DNA of 64,000 nt from Adiantum capillus-veneris (Eukaryota; Streptophyta; Polypodiopsida; Polypodiales; Pteridaceae): NCBI GenBank assembly GCA_014529385.2, contig CM043950.1:72268435-72332434 (forward strand), in the 5' to 3' direction. The notes under the pieces are model-generated. The model did not search any database. It was not told the origin of the DNA and saw only the letters and a list, made by a program, of their open reading frames with translations. The translations under genes were made by a program, and so were the position numbers. The first letter of the stretch is position 1, and each line of letters starts with the position of its first letter. Positions 19,201 to 31,868 of this stretch are shown here, piece after piece.

Positions 19201-20559
19201 TTTAGCTTTGCTATTTAAGGGTATGATGTGTCGACATATGTTCAAATACACCCCCTTGAAATCTTTGTATGACCAAGAAAACACATCTCTAAATTACTTG
19301 AGGGTAGCTATTAAAAGTTTCTCCTCCTCTTTGGTTAGATCTGTAGCTATATATGTTGGTCTTGGTTACTCTCTTGGTTCAACAAGATCAATCCTCTCTA
19401 TATTTTCAGGCCAGTCATACGATTTTCCTGGTTCTTTAGGCTCTAACATTTGTTTCTCAACCACAATACATCAGTTTTGAATTGTCAATCTTGAATTTTG
19501 TACTTTTGTAACAAGAGGGTGCATCAAACTTTTTTGAGTTAAAATCCCTATCACTTTCCATTTTTGTGGTCCAAACCTCCTTCAGTGTCTATTTTAACTT
19601 TTGGTATTCACTTTGCCTTTAGTTTTTGACATCCATGTTGATGTTTCACACTTCTCTTTTAATTTCTTTTTGTTTTGTTTCTTGGAGTTTTCCCTAAAAC
19701 TTGTCATCCCCAAGGGTTTTTTGGTGACTTTGTCTCGGATGCAATCATCCGCTCCCAAGAGCATGAGATATTGTGTTCTGATCATTAACTTGGGCATTGG
19801 TTTCTCGAATTATTTTTCTTGTTTTTTTGTGCATCTCATTTGATATCTCTTTTGTCTCCACATTTTCTGGTTCAAAAACTCATAGAAGATTAGGTCATCT
19901 TGTTTTATTGCATTGTCATTTTCTAAGCCACTCGAAAGTTCTTCTTCAGCTTCATTTCCAAAATCATCGCTCCTTGAATCATGGTATTTTCCCTCATTGT
20001 TGCGTGGAAGATCTTGTACAAAAACCTTGTCCATTATCTGTTTGCAATTGATTGTCTCTAATGTTTCAATTGCATTGTCTCAATTCAAGATAGTGAACCA
20101 TTTGGAAGGGCATTATGCCATAACCATCCTTGTCTTAAAACATCGTAGTGGTCACATCATTCACATAGATATCGAGTGTTGTCAATACCTTCTCCCATCC
20201 AAAAGGTCAAAAAACTCATGTGGAATAGGTTTTTTCATTTAATAGCTATCTTCTATTGAGCGATTTCCTCTTTTTCCAAGCTTACGTATTTTGACACTCC
20301 ACACATCCAAATATGGGAATCCTTCACTAACCAAGAAGACAACTATATTCTAGCATTTGTAGGTGACAAAAAAATCTTCTATCAGGGTTTGGTTTACATC
20401 TCGGTAGCTATGATCCTTTGTGTTCACCCTGGCTGTGATCCCCTTGTGTTGTAAGTAGAGATGGTCATAGCCCCAATGTGGAACCATTTGGATTTGACGC
20501 ATAAAGGGTCAACCCAGAATAACTTCAAAGCTATTCCTTTTTCCAAAAACAACTACAAC
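19201..20559 (-). pseudogene. Outer gypsy protease-RT linker, heavily decayed
   Basis: Between the protease and RT of the minus-strand gypsy. Short frames with acidic content (for example 19,810-20,034, rich in N, E, D and K) agree with the usual acidic linker, but stops are frequent. Plus-strand frames here (for example 19,913-20,242) are antisense shadows. No independent gene was seen. Confidence 0.55.
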
Positions 20560-21077
20560 AAATTTATGTTCATATTCTATCCCTCATGAGGATATAATTA
20601 CTTGTTCCAAAATTTCCAAGGGTTTATCCACATACCTGTCTTCTAGTTACAATTCCATTGCGTTTTCCTGAGAGATGGTCTCCTCCACTTCTCCCAGATT
20701 CCTTTTGTAGAGATGTCTATTCCAAACCCACTATCAAGTATTGCATTTGGCTTTGGTTCTTTGTATTAAAGAGGTAAAGTGGTGTTTCCCTCTTTTTCTT
20801 TGCAATAATCACCCACCTTATTCATTGGGACAGGTTCTACTTTGGGTTTTTTAGGATGATTTGTTTCAATAATTTTGTCTAGAAGTTTATCTTTTGGATG
20901 GATTCTCAATCCCATCTTTTCCAGATTCTTACTCATTTGCACCAACAAATATGGTTTGATTTTCAAAAGTTCTGCAAGAGTCATTGTGCATCGTATAGGA
21001 GAGGACATTAGATCATGTGAGCTCTTTGCATTTGTCACCCATGGAGAAGGATTCCATTGTGATGGCAGAATTCTCAC
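20560..21077 (-). pseudogene. Outer gypsy protease region
   Basis: The 20,766-21,077 frame holds the conserved pre-protease segment (MTLAELLKIKPYLLVQM and PMNKVGDYCKEKEGNTTLPL). After one stop comes the aspartic protease active-site strand AILDSGFGIDISTKGIWEKW (about 20,680-20,745), with the Asp-Ser-Gly triad intact. The rest is interrupted by stops. Role in a living element: polyprotein processing. Confidence 0.75.
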
Positions 21078-21634
21078 TTCAAATTTTGTCTCATATTCCC
21101 CTATAAAGGATGGTAAACTTCTATGGTTGCAACTTTACTCTCTACGAGTACCTCCTTACTTGCATCACCATACAACGATTGAATATCTCTCAGATAGATC
21201 TCATGTTCCGCATTAATTTCAGGGATTGGTGCAGATAGCACTGTGGCACTCCCGTCTTTTTTGTTTCTATTTGTCTCTCATAGTGATTATGGCCACGACT
21301 CCTCTACTTCAAGAATTGGTGACATCTCCATGGATTTAGCCTCTTTTCCCACACCCGTCATAGAATCCCTGGATTTTAACTTGTTTGCATGTGTTAGTTT
21401 CCTCAAGTGCTCTCTTGTTTTCCTTTTCTAGCTCAGGAGCTTTTGAGCTTTCTAGTTGCATCGGAGCTTGAGCAGCTTGTATGAGTTGTTTGCACATCTC
21501 CATTTGTTTGGTTTCAAATTTAGGATGCAGATAGGTGAGAATTCTTTGTTCCAAATTTTGGTTGTTCTTTAATCTCGCCTTGTAGGCTTGCAGCATAGCA
21601 TCTAAATGCTTGTTCACCTTTTCCACTAAGTCTA
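21078..21634 (-). pseudogene. Outer gypsy gag, C-terminal part
   Basis: The 21,336-21,626 frame is lysine/glutamine-rich and helical (EKVNKHLDAMLQAYKARLKN, KQLIQAAQAPMQLESSKAPE). Its N-terminal neighbour is on the other side of the LINE at 28,364. The LINE target-site copy lies at 21,621-21,634. Confidence 0.6.
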
Positions 21635-21795
21635 TTTTTTTTTTAAAATTATTTTTTTTTCCGAGAAAAAGATCCTTATATTAGTTAATGAAAACTGCCC
21701 ATAGGGCTACAACCACCTCTGCAAGAGAGGGCTACAACAAGCATGATGGGGAGACTCTCCCAATGAAAAAACAACATATATACAATGGGGCTAAA
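21635..21795 (-). other. LINE 3' UTR and A-rich tail
   Basis: The minus strand ends in A-rich sequence interrupted by AATAATTTTA (plus strand 21,635-21,662), typical of target-primed reverse transcription. The preceding approximately 130 bp have no coding motif. Confidence 0.75.
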
Positions 21796-24700
21796 TCAAG
21801 AGATGGGAGGAGGGAAAAGCCACACAGGTGGACAGTAGTGCCATCTGATCACCCCCTCGACCATGGTGTAGAAAGGCCCAGGGTGCCAGAGTCGAAGGAA
21901 AGCCTTGCAGCGCTCTCGCATGCCATCGGAGCTTCCCTGTAGTCCTTCAAGCTGTCCTCTAAGAGTATGGATCAGCTCTAGCCAAAAGTCACGAACAGTC
22001 TCTACTAGTGGCACAGGGCGAGCCTCAAAGATGCGAAAACAGCGGGCCCGCCAGATGAACCAAAGTGTCAAGCCATTGATGAGCTCCCAACACTCGTGTC
22101 TCTCACTGCACCACTCCAATGGAGTAAGCTCTGTAGCAGGCTAGAGTGTAGGTCGCCCCCCATGAATCACTTTCATCCTGCTGGTGGAAGATAGCTGAAA
22201 CTGAAGTGCCGGGCCCATGAGGGTGGACCAAGCCGCTGCCCCCCAAGTGTACTGGCGAGCCGTAGAGAGAGCAGGCATCAGCCGAAGAACTCGTAGCCAC
22301 ACCTGCTGGGTTGAGGGACAGTCCCAAAGACAGTGACTCTGACTCTCCACTAAATGGTGACAAGCTGCACATGTGGCCAAGAGACCACTATGCACAAGCC
22401 ATCTCCCTACTGCTGTGGCTCTATGTGGGACCAGCCACTGAAACAAGGTGACTCGCCTCGGCTGTCTGGAGGCCCTCCTCCTGCCAATGACGTGCTGCAG
22501 CGGGGCGGGCCTCTCTCTGTGATGCAAGTATATGACGTCCAAGCCGAACAGTGTACTGAAAGAAGGGGACTCCTGGGCGGTCTGCAGAAGAGAAGGGGTC
22601 CCTCCATAGCCACTCACCAGGATCCCACTGTACTCATGCCAGTGGACAGCACTCCCAAGCCCATAGCCTCCAGTGTCATGTCTCAAGAGCTGTTGGGTCA
22701 GGGTCTATGATGCAAGTCCTCCCACAGATGCCCACAACTCGGATCCTCTAGAAAAAACACTCTGCTACCTGTGGGGCGTCTACTTCAACTCGCTGTAATC
22801 GTCCACCACCCTGAAGCTCGAAGAACAGGGCTGGGATAGTCTCTGAGCAAGCTCTGACTAAAATGAGAACCTCCAGTTGTGTGAAGGCTCCCATCCACCG
22901 GGGTGCTACTGGCTCGAGAGGCGTGAGCCACTCAATTGGAACTGACTCTGAGATGTCCTGACACATGCTCTGCACCCCTCTCATGCCCTGTAGTTGGACA
23001 GCCTGCACCTCCTCTAACAAACCTGTGAACTCTAGCCAGTCACCTAGAGAGCGCGCTGGACCAACTGCCATGGGACCCCAAGAAACATGAGGCCGACTCC
23101 CAACCAAGTGGCCTCTCTGGGTGCTAACCATGGGGTTCTAGACGAGGGGCTGCCGCAGGCGCTCCTCCGTTCACGTCGGCTGTCTCTGCTCTAGGCCACG
23201 CCGTAAGAGCTCCCAAGATCGAAGCAAACTCACAGCAAATCGGTCCTCCAGTCTCCTGCTCAAACCAACTCGGCACAGCTCTGTAAAGATCCATTTGGTT
23301 GAAGGTTGCCAAGGGCCTCCTGACTGAGGCACCCTGGCACGAAGCCTCTGCAGCAAGAACTCCTTCTAGGGCTCCTCGCGTGAAAGAAGTCCTCTGACGA
23401 CAAACTTCCAAAGAAGGGCTCTACTGTGCTATGGTGGATAAGTGATCCCAAGCCCTCCCTGAGAACAAGGAAGTGTGATGACGGACCAAGCCACCTTGGC
23501 TCGGGCAATCTGAGTGTCGCGACCTGACCAAAGCAAGTTCTTGATCAGCCTCTCTACCTGGCTGATACAAGAACTCGAGAAGATCGAGCAAGAAGTGATG
23601 TACCACATAGTCGCCAACAACACCTCGTTGGCAACTACTACTCTACCAGCTAGCAAAAGTCGTGTTGAGCTCCAATGTAATAGCTTTCTCCTAATGGACA
23701 GGAGAAGAGGAGGAATCTGCTGCTCGGGGGACAAGTCCAAACCAACCTGACAACCCAAGTACCGAACTGCAGTCCCTGGAGGAATCCACCTGAAACCCTC
23801 TCTTGGCATCCAATCTGGCACTGGAGCACTGCCAACCGAGAAAGCCACTGTCTTTCTCCAGTTGATCAGTGCGCCCGATGCACAGCGGAAGGTCTCCAAA
23901 TCCTGCTCACATCTGTGTAAATTGGCCTCCTGTCCCTCTAAGTACAAGGCCGAGTCGTCGGCAAACTCAGCGTCCAGAAGCTCATCTCCCCGTATAGGGA
24001 GTGCTAAGCCCCTGAGACCAACCTGCTGTGACACCAAAAATCTGCTCATCACCTACGCATAGAACACAAAGAGAAAGGGGGCAAGAGGACAACCCTGTCT
24101 GACTGATCGTGTGAGCATGAAGCGCTCACATCTACCTCCTGCCAAAAGCACCTGACTGTGAGCCTGTCTGTACAAAGCTGACACCCCTCTGATCCAAGCA
24201 TCTGAGAAGCCCATCCTGCGTAGCGTGCCCTCTAGAAAGTCCCAGTCAACTCTGTCGTATGCCTTCTCAAAATCGAGAAGAAGAATCACAAGGTCCTCCC
24301 CACGGAGTCGTGATAGGGCAGAAGCCTCCCAGAAGGTGAAGAGTTGTCAAGGATACTGCGTTCCTTGACATAACCTGTCTGAGTACCATGTATAAGGCTC
24401 TCCAAAAGTGGCTGAATCCTCAAACTCAGAGCCTTGGCAAGAATTTTGCAGGCTGAGTTTAGGATGGTGATGGGGCGCCACTCTCGAATCTCATCCAAGG
24501 AGCCATCCTCCTTTGGAATGAGGTAAATCAGGCCCTCACTCATGCTATCCGGCATCACTCCTGTGTGTAGAATGTACTGAATGGCACTACAAAGATCTGG
24601 GCCAAGCAGGTCCCAGTACTCCAAGAAGAAGCTGGGAGTCAGCCCATTCTCACCTGGAGAGCTACCACGAGGGAGGGCCCTAAGAGCCGTGTGCAGCTCC

Positions 24701-26098
24701 TCAAGCTAAAGAGGTATCTCTAGCCTCTGGCGCATCTCCTCAGTCACAAGACAAGGCATCTATTCCCAAACCTATTCCGTGCATGCATCCTGTCTCTTAG
24801 ATTGGGGTTCAGTCAACAATAACTCACGATAAAAGTCAGTAGCAACTGCACGCATATCCTCGGGCTCACAAACAACTGACCCATCGGGTCTCCTCAACTG
24901 ATTGACCTTGGCATGCGAGTGCCAAGGTCCCACTATCTCAAAAAAAGCACTTGTCACTCTGTCACCCACCTGAGTCCACTGAGATGCCTGTCAATGAAAG
25001 GAAAACTCATGGCGCCTCTCCTCTGTGCAAGCAAGCTCCTGTCGAGCCTGTTGTAACTGCTCCTCCAACCATGGACTGTCTGGATGCTGCTCCTGCATCC
25101 TCTGTAGTGAAGCAATCCCTCGTCTGAGACGTTGCTCCTCCTCTCTCACTGCAGCCCATCGAGTCAGAGACTCCTGGAGAAAAAAGTGGCTAAGTTGAGC
25201 TAGGCCTAAGGCCACTCTGTCTGCAGGTAGGGCCTAGCTGTCCATGCCCTCTGTCCAGAGAGCCTCTACCCTCTCTCTGAGTGCTGAGTCCAACATGACC
25301 CGCTCTGGGATGCGAAGCATCGTGCTTGCACTCCTCTGCCTGTCTGCCACTGTGAGGATGACTGGTGCATGGTCCGAGAAGGATGTCCCTGCCCGGATTC
25401 CCATTGAGCCCCCCAAGTCACTGAAGTGGTCACTAGTGTAGAAGCGATCTATCCACGATAGATTCACTCCTCCCACCGATCTAGAGAAGGCAAGACTCTC
25501 TGGAGGCCTCACAAAGCGAGAATACTGCCATGTATCCGAGACCCTCAAAGTCATACACAACCTCTCCCAAGCTGCTAACTTGACTCCATGCACAGTAGAA
25601 TGGCTACCTTCGATCATGTCATAAGGGTCCTCCAACATGTTGAAGTCCCCTCCTACACACCAATGGTCAACCTGTGGCAAAGACTCAACAATCTGTGACA
25701 AAAACTCTACACGAGCACTCGCCTCATTGGGCGCATAGATGTTCAGGAAGCCCACAAGGCCACCCTGAAGCTGCATAGTAATCCACTCAGCTCTGCCTGG
25801 CACAATAATCCCTCTGCCCACTATGGCCTGCTGCAATGAGTCCGCAATAGTCATACATAACCCACCCTGGATGCCTCCAGGTCCAAAAGAAGTTGACCAA
25901 AAGGTATCATAACCTCCACAAAAAATCTGACCACATCGCCGAATACGGCTCTCATACAAATGGTGCTCCTGAAGCATAAGGAGATCAATCTCTCCTCCCA
26001 CAAGGTACCACTAAAGCTCCTGACACAATTCACCCCGCTATCGCTGAAACTCGGGCCTACCTAGTCCCTGCACATTCCATCCACGAGATGATCCTCAT
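21796..26098 (-). pseudogene. LINE ORF2: endonuclease, reverse transcriptase, zf-RVT
   Basis: ORF2 starts at the ATG at 26,098 (MRIISWNVQGLGRPEFQR), an apurinic-type endonuclease. DLLMLQEHHLYESRI, HWCVGGDFNMLEDPYDMIEG, WIDRFYTSDHFSDL and GTSFSDHAPVILTV mark its catalytic strands. Then come LGDRVTSAFFEIVGPWHSHA, the RT (LIYLIPKEDGSLDEIREWRP, ILLLDFEKAYDRVDWDFLEG, TRSVRQGCPLAPFLFVFYA, FADDSALYLEG near 23,960) and a zf-RVT domain (FQWLVPHRATAVGRWLV with C and H residues, 22,190-22,560). The catalytic FADD is intact, but stops at about 26,040, 26,010 and 25,216-25,233 and several frameshifts inactivate it. The start overlaps the ORF1 stop as ATGA. Confidence 0.93.
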
Positions 26099-27901
26099 GG
26101 GGAGCGAGAGAGAACAGATGCTACCGCAGCAGCAAGACGGGCGAGACTGGAGTGAGTGCCTTCCCCAAGCCCAAGCAGAGCGAGCCGTGCGTAAAGCAAC
26201 CTCCTTTGTCCAGGAGTCCTCATGAATGTATTTATATCAAGGCAAACACTACGTATCAGCAAAAAAGTACACCACAATGTGCCTACATCCTGGTGAGTCT
26301 GGGGTGTCACCGCAAACTTGGCTAGTGGCCACAAAGTCTGCAGCAAATCTGTAACTCCAAGTTCTCCCATGTGGTGAGAGAACTCGAGAACCTGTGTATG
26401 AAACCATCCCACCAATGAGTCGAGGGACCACTCTGTCTCGGTCCTACCACAGAGGGGAAAGGAGAAACCAAATGCTGAGTCCAAGGCCTCTGTTTCCCTA
26501 GCGGCGAGGAGCAAAGTGTGGACCCTGAAGTAGGCTGCCTCGTGGTCTGTTGTACGGAATCGCTGAGGAAGCGAGTGAACCCGTAGTTGAAGAAATCCCA
26601 GTGGCGTCGGAGGTCAATGCTCGTCAGACCACGAGGGATAGCTACAAGGGAAGATGTCTGAATCTGCACAGGGGGGCGCAAGAAGGGATGAACCTCTCTC
26701 GCTAGGCGACTCGTGGCAAAGGCGCTGCCAAGAGTTCTCCTAGCCGTCGACGAGGGACCAGTCTCTTGAGTCGGCTGTGGTACTGGAGCAGGAGGAGGGG
26801 GAGAAGAAGTTGGGGGGGACGGAGGAGAAGAGACGCGGGGTGGGGCAACAAAGACAGGGGGGTGATGAGGGGAGTAGGCGGGAGCAGAGGGCGAGGGAGG
26901 GGATGAGGAGGAGGAGGGGAAATGAGAAGGTGGGGCGGCTGACGAGGGTGAAGATGAGGTGGAGGCTGGCATAGGGGGCTCCTCCTGCTCAAGAGGACCA
27001 AAGCGGTTCCTCGTGGGAACCCACTGCTGCTGAGTAGGCACCTGAGGGCCACTCTTAGTGCTAGGCTGTCTCTGTGGCCCCTGGCGTTGACGGCCACGGG
27101 CCTGCTACCACCCCTCCTCCGCTCGAGCCCCAGGTTCGGAGAGTGGTTCTGAATCTATGTGCTATGCTGCTGGCTGTGGCTGCGGCCCAGCCTTGGCAGG
27201 CTGGGGCTAAGGCTGAGGTGCAGGTCGTGGCCTCCTCCGTGGACAGGCCTTCGCTAGGTGGCCCATCTGTCTGCAAATGAATCACTGGTTCGGGAGGCCC
27301 GAGTACTCCACACTCTGTCTAAACCAACCCCCACTCACCCGATGCAAAAGGATAACCTTCGGGAGCATGTGGGTATCTCTGATAAAAACTCGAACTAAAG
27401 GGATGCTAGACGCCTTGGCAGATACTGATGCTGCCTTACGAGGTGTCTCCAAGACAGTCCCTGTGGTGGAGCCAATCCTGGAGAGAAGTGGAAGGTACTC
27501 CCTCTTTTAAACCCGGAAAGCAGACTGAGATGGGGATGTCTGCTTCCTCTACTAGCACATCCGAGGTCGGGTCAAAACCATGTCTCCACTGTCGAAAGTG
27601 GGCGCGTGATGCTCGGATGGCTAGTCGACTCATAGCTATGACCTTGGAGGCCATCTCGGAAGTCTCGAACTCGTTCTGGTAGTACCCCCGTTCGAGAATC
27701 TGGACATCCAAGATCTTGCCCACCTCTGCTAGGACGGGTGCCGAGAACCTTGCAGATGACAGTAGTCGCCTGCAAGCCCTCTACCTCTGCCACAAGTCTC
27801 GCTTGCTCTCTCGGCGAAAGAGCAAGTCGAATGGTGGGCTCAGCGAGGTCGGATGAGGGGGCTTCAGGTGAGTCCCTCTGTGGCCGAGCTGGAGCCTCCA
27901 T
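26095..27901 (-). pseudogene. LINE ORF1 (DUF4283-like RNA-binding protein)
   Basis: The ATG at 27,901 gives MEAPARPQRDSPEAPSSDLA followed by a DUF4283-like core (IRLALSPREQARLVAEVEGL, then MASKVIAMSRLAIRASRAHF, RQWRHGFDPTSDVLVEEADI in shifted frames). A degenerate zinc-knuckle region is near 27,270. A long Ser/Pro-rich segment follows (26,700-26,960), and a C-terminal helical part ends RLAAAVASVLSRSP with a TGA at 26,095-26,097. The protein would bind LINE RNA. At least three frame changes are needed to follow it, so it is a pseudogene. Confidence 0.75.
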
Positions 27902-28349
27902 CTGTCTCTACTTCTGAGTCAAGGAAGCGGACGGTGAAGAAAATCTGCAACCAAGCACGCCAAGCACTTGTTCGAAGAAGAAGTGTTGGAGAGCTAGGTG
28001 CAGAAGACCTTCGGGAACGATGAGGATAGGGGGGGGGTGGGGGGACGGATAAAGTGGCGAGCAAGAGTTCAAAAGGCTGCGGGGGGGGGCGGGGGGGTGG
28101 GGGGAGAGGGAGAAACGGCCACGGAATGGGGGCAGCGGCGGGCTTGGGGGCAGCTAGGGGCACGGGCCACGGGCAGCAGAGGGCGAGGGTGGCGGGCAGG
28201 GCTGGGTGAAGGAGGCAGCACGAGGGCGAGGGGGCACCGCACGGGGGCTGGAGGCAGCGCGAGGGCGAGAGAGAGAGGGGGGGGGTGAGGGGCAGCGATG
28301 GCGCAACAGGGGGGGAGCGTGCAGCAGCAGCGAGCCGGCAGTAATCTAC
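27902..28349 (-). other. LINE 5' UTR, C-rich on the coding strand
   Basis: About 450 bp of extreme GC content. On the plus strand it contains many G-runs (for example G7-G10 around 28,020-28,105 and 28,270-28,310). On the LINE sense strand these are C-runs, so any G-quadruplexes would form on the opposite strand. It probably contains the internal promoter. Long frames here (28,069-28,371 and others) are composition artefacts. Confidence 0.6.
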
Positions 28350-28363
28350 TTCCACTAAGTCTA

Positions 28364-28620
28364 ATTAGCAAGATACAATCTTTAACTCTTCCAATTTTTT
28401 TGCATTTTCCTTGCTCTCTTGTTCACGTCTAAGTTGTTCTTTCATTTGTTTTAGTTCTTTTTCCAAATTTATATTTCCCTTTAGCCTTTTTGCTTTCAAT
28501 TTTTCTCGTTTGACTTTCCATGATTTTCTCTAAGTCCTAGCGGATCTATTTTCAAATTCAGTTTGTTCAAGAAGTTTTAATTCATCATCTACATGGGGAA
28601 GAGAGAGGTCTTCTTTTTAG
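28364..28620 (-). pseudogene. Outer gypsy gag, N-terminal coiled coil
   Basis: The minus strand reads LSLPHVDDELKLLEQTEFEN then KVKREKLKAKRLKGNINLEK and ELKQMKEQLRREQESKENAK, a highly charged coiled coil that continues into 21,626 after removal of the LINE. A stop occurs near 28,365. Confidence 0.65.
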
Positions 28621-29775
<1,155 letters not shown>

Positions 29776-31868
29776 CAGACATATCTTTTGTATAACGATT
29801 CCAGCAAGAAATAGTTGTTTAGTTTCAAAACAACATATGTACAAGATTTTTGAATAAACAAATCCTCTGTCTCACTATCAGAAATTTTTATATAACATGT
29901 TTTTTATATAAATGATATTTTGTAGCACTAGATCCGTGGACAAACTTACCCAAGAAAAATAGGTGTACAGTATAAGCCAATGCAGAGTGTATGGTTTTAA
30001 AAAAAACGATATTCAATAGGTCGTTTTGGGCAAAAAATCAAGTAGCGCAACTTGCCTTGGGTAAATGTAACACATAAGATTGGATACCTAATAACAGTTC
30101 CAAAGTTTCAAAGATAGTATGGCTTTTATGGGATAAGAAGCTGGTCAACAGTGAATGCATATTTGGTGGGTGATACCACTTGCCCATAATAAAACAAGTA
30201 GGACCAGCGTGTAGCAATAAGTAGCACCACTAGCTCACCGTAGCTATGAAAAAATATTGCGCTAAAGCATGAAATACAAAGCTAAGCAAGCTTTGTAGCT
30301 TTGTAGCCTTACATAGTACACACACCGAGAGGAGATATGTCAACTCATGCACGTGCCCATATACAGTAGCACCAACAAATTGGGTTGCTCAAAATGTCAA
30401 CTCATGCACGTGCCCATATACAGTAGCCATCTTCAAAATGCACTAAGCAACACAACTTCCACGCTGTCGAACGTAAGGTGGATTGCAGTTCTGCACATAT
30501 TAGAAGGTAAAATTTTTTTTTGACAAGGTTTATATACTTAATCATTGGCATAAGGGCATGACACATTACTCCATACCATGCATAAGTAACCGAGCATAGA
30601 GGTTATTTTTCCTCCATACACAAGTGTAATAATATTTACAAAACCATTTGTATACAATATTCTTGCTATAAACACAGAAAAGAATAGGTAAGGATATGGA
30701 AACAGTGCACACACAAGCATATGCATACTCATAAACGTTCATTAAGATAAAACAAAATCCATAGAAAAGCTTATGTGCACACATATGTACATATACACAC
30801 GGTCATAATACACCACTTCTGCACTACACAAGAAGAGGAAGGGTATCTCCGCAATATAACACAGTAACATGTATTAAAATACATGTTATCATTTGCATAA
30901 GGTACACATAACAATGATTAGGACATAATACTAATTAACATGCTATAATTGATACCAGTTTTGGTAGAACAACAAGGTTGGAGTGGTCTTCAAAGCTTAC
31001 AAATATGATGATGGCAAGTTCAGTTCAGATACCAAGATACATATTGTTTTGATTACGTGCATAAGTTTTGTACAAGTGCTAAGCAAACATGTAGTCATTG
31101 TTAGAAAGAACAGTGTACGATATTTGATATAAGCATTAGAAGAGGTGATTGAATAAGATATAGTGCTTTAGGTATGAAAGTCTCCTTTGAGGATAAATGA
31201 TACAATATGGTGATTTTTGGAAAAATGAGTATTGCTACAAGGGAATTGTTGCCGAAATTTTCCAAATTTTGAATGTAAGTTAGAAAACAGCACAAGAATT
31301 TAGTACTTTCTTTGTTTTTTTCAAAATAAATACTTCAGAATATGTACCATAGTAGTAGAGCATTTGGAAATCTACATAAATTATCTACATATGTAATGGA
31401 ACATTTGGAAATCTACCATAGTAGTAGAACATTTGTTTTTGAGTAGGTGCATAAACTTCTCTACAGTTACTGAGCAAACATGTAGTTGTTATTAGAAAGA
31501 GTATCGGGTAAGAGAAGAATTTAGTTTTGAAAGCCTCCTGTGAGGACAAATGATACAATGAGTACATATGGTGTGTTTTTGGAAAAAGAGTACTGGTATA
31601 AAGAAAGTGTTGCCAAAATTTTCAAAATTTTGAATGTAAGTACAAAACTGTACAAACATTTAACACTTTCTTTGTTATTTTGAAAATAAACACTTAGGAA
31701 TATGTACCATAGTAGTAAAACATTTGGAAATCATTAAAAGATATATGCATAGGCTCCCAAATACTTATATAGAAGAGAAAAAGATGAAGCTCTAAACAAT
31801 AAGATATTAACTAACGTACATGTGTCTAATTATTGTTAATAAAATAGGGATACAGGCAAACAACTAGG
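29776..31868 (+). other. PLE 5' non-coding region with internal duplications
   Basis: No coding motif found, including no GIY-YIG pattern. A 33-bp sequence around TGTCAACTCATGCACGTGCC occurs twice (about 30,338 and 30,394). A segment of about 300 bp (31,085-31,365) recurs diverged at about 31,465-31,730, with shared blocks TACAATATGG/TACAATGAG, GAATGTAAGT and ATATGTACCATAGTAGTA. Confidence 0.6.

Larger units (their letters stand above)
21635..28349 (-). mobile_element. L1-type LINE, full length by structure, 14-bp TSD
   Basis: The insertion is bounded by TTCCACTAAGTCTA at 21,621-21,634 and 28,350-28,363. On the minus strand it has a very GC-rich 5' region, ORF1, ORF2 (endonuclease, RT, zinc-finger C-terminus) and an A-rich 3' tail (T-rich on the plus strand, 21,635-21,662). 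At 6.7 kb it is a normal length for plant L1 elements. High GC contrasts sharply with the AT-rich gypsy it entered. Both ORFs are broken by stops and frameshifts. Confidence 0.95.
8643..28620 (-). mobile_element. Outer Ty3/gypsy element (minus), split by three insertions
   Basis: Pieces in correct minus-strand order are gag coil (28,364-28,620), gag (21,078-21,620), protease (20,560-21,077), RT N-terminal half (18,885-19,200), RT C-terminal half and RNase H (9,676-10,469 and 9,100-9,418) and integrase zinc region (8,643-8,900). Each gap is filled by another element with its own target-site duplication: a LINE, a chromovirus and a MITE. Coding continuity across the LINE and chromovirus gaps is visible in translation. 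The family is the one at 6.4-8.3 kb. No chromodomain was found. LTRs were not located, and the 3' end appears truncated near 8.6 kb. Confidence 0.8.

Noticed and set aside
19208-20242. Several plus-strand frames of 80-110 codons
   Set aside because: Antisense to the minus-strand gypsy protease-RT linker, hydrophobic shadow translations without motifs.
22354-22710. Plus-strand frame of 118 codons
   Set aside because: Antisense of the LINE zf-RVT domain.
27864-28371. Proline/Ser or Arg/Gly-rich frames on both strands
   Set aside because: GC-rich LINE 5' region without stops by composition; no conserved motif, and one frame starts inside the target-site copy.
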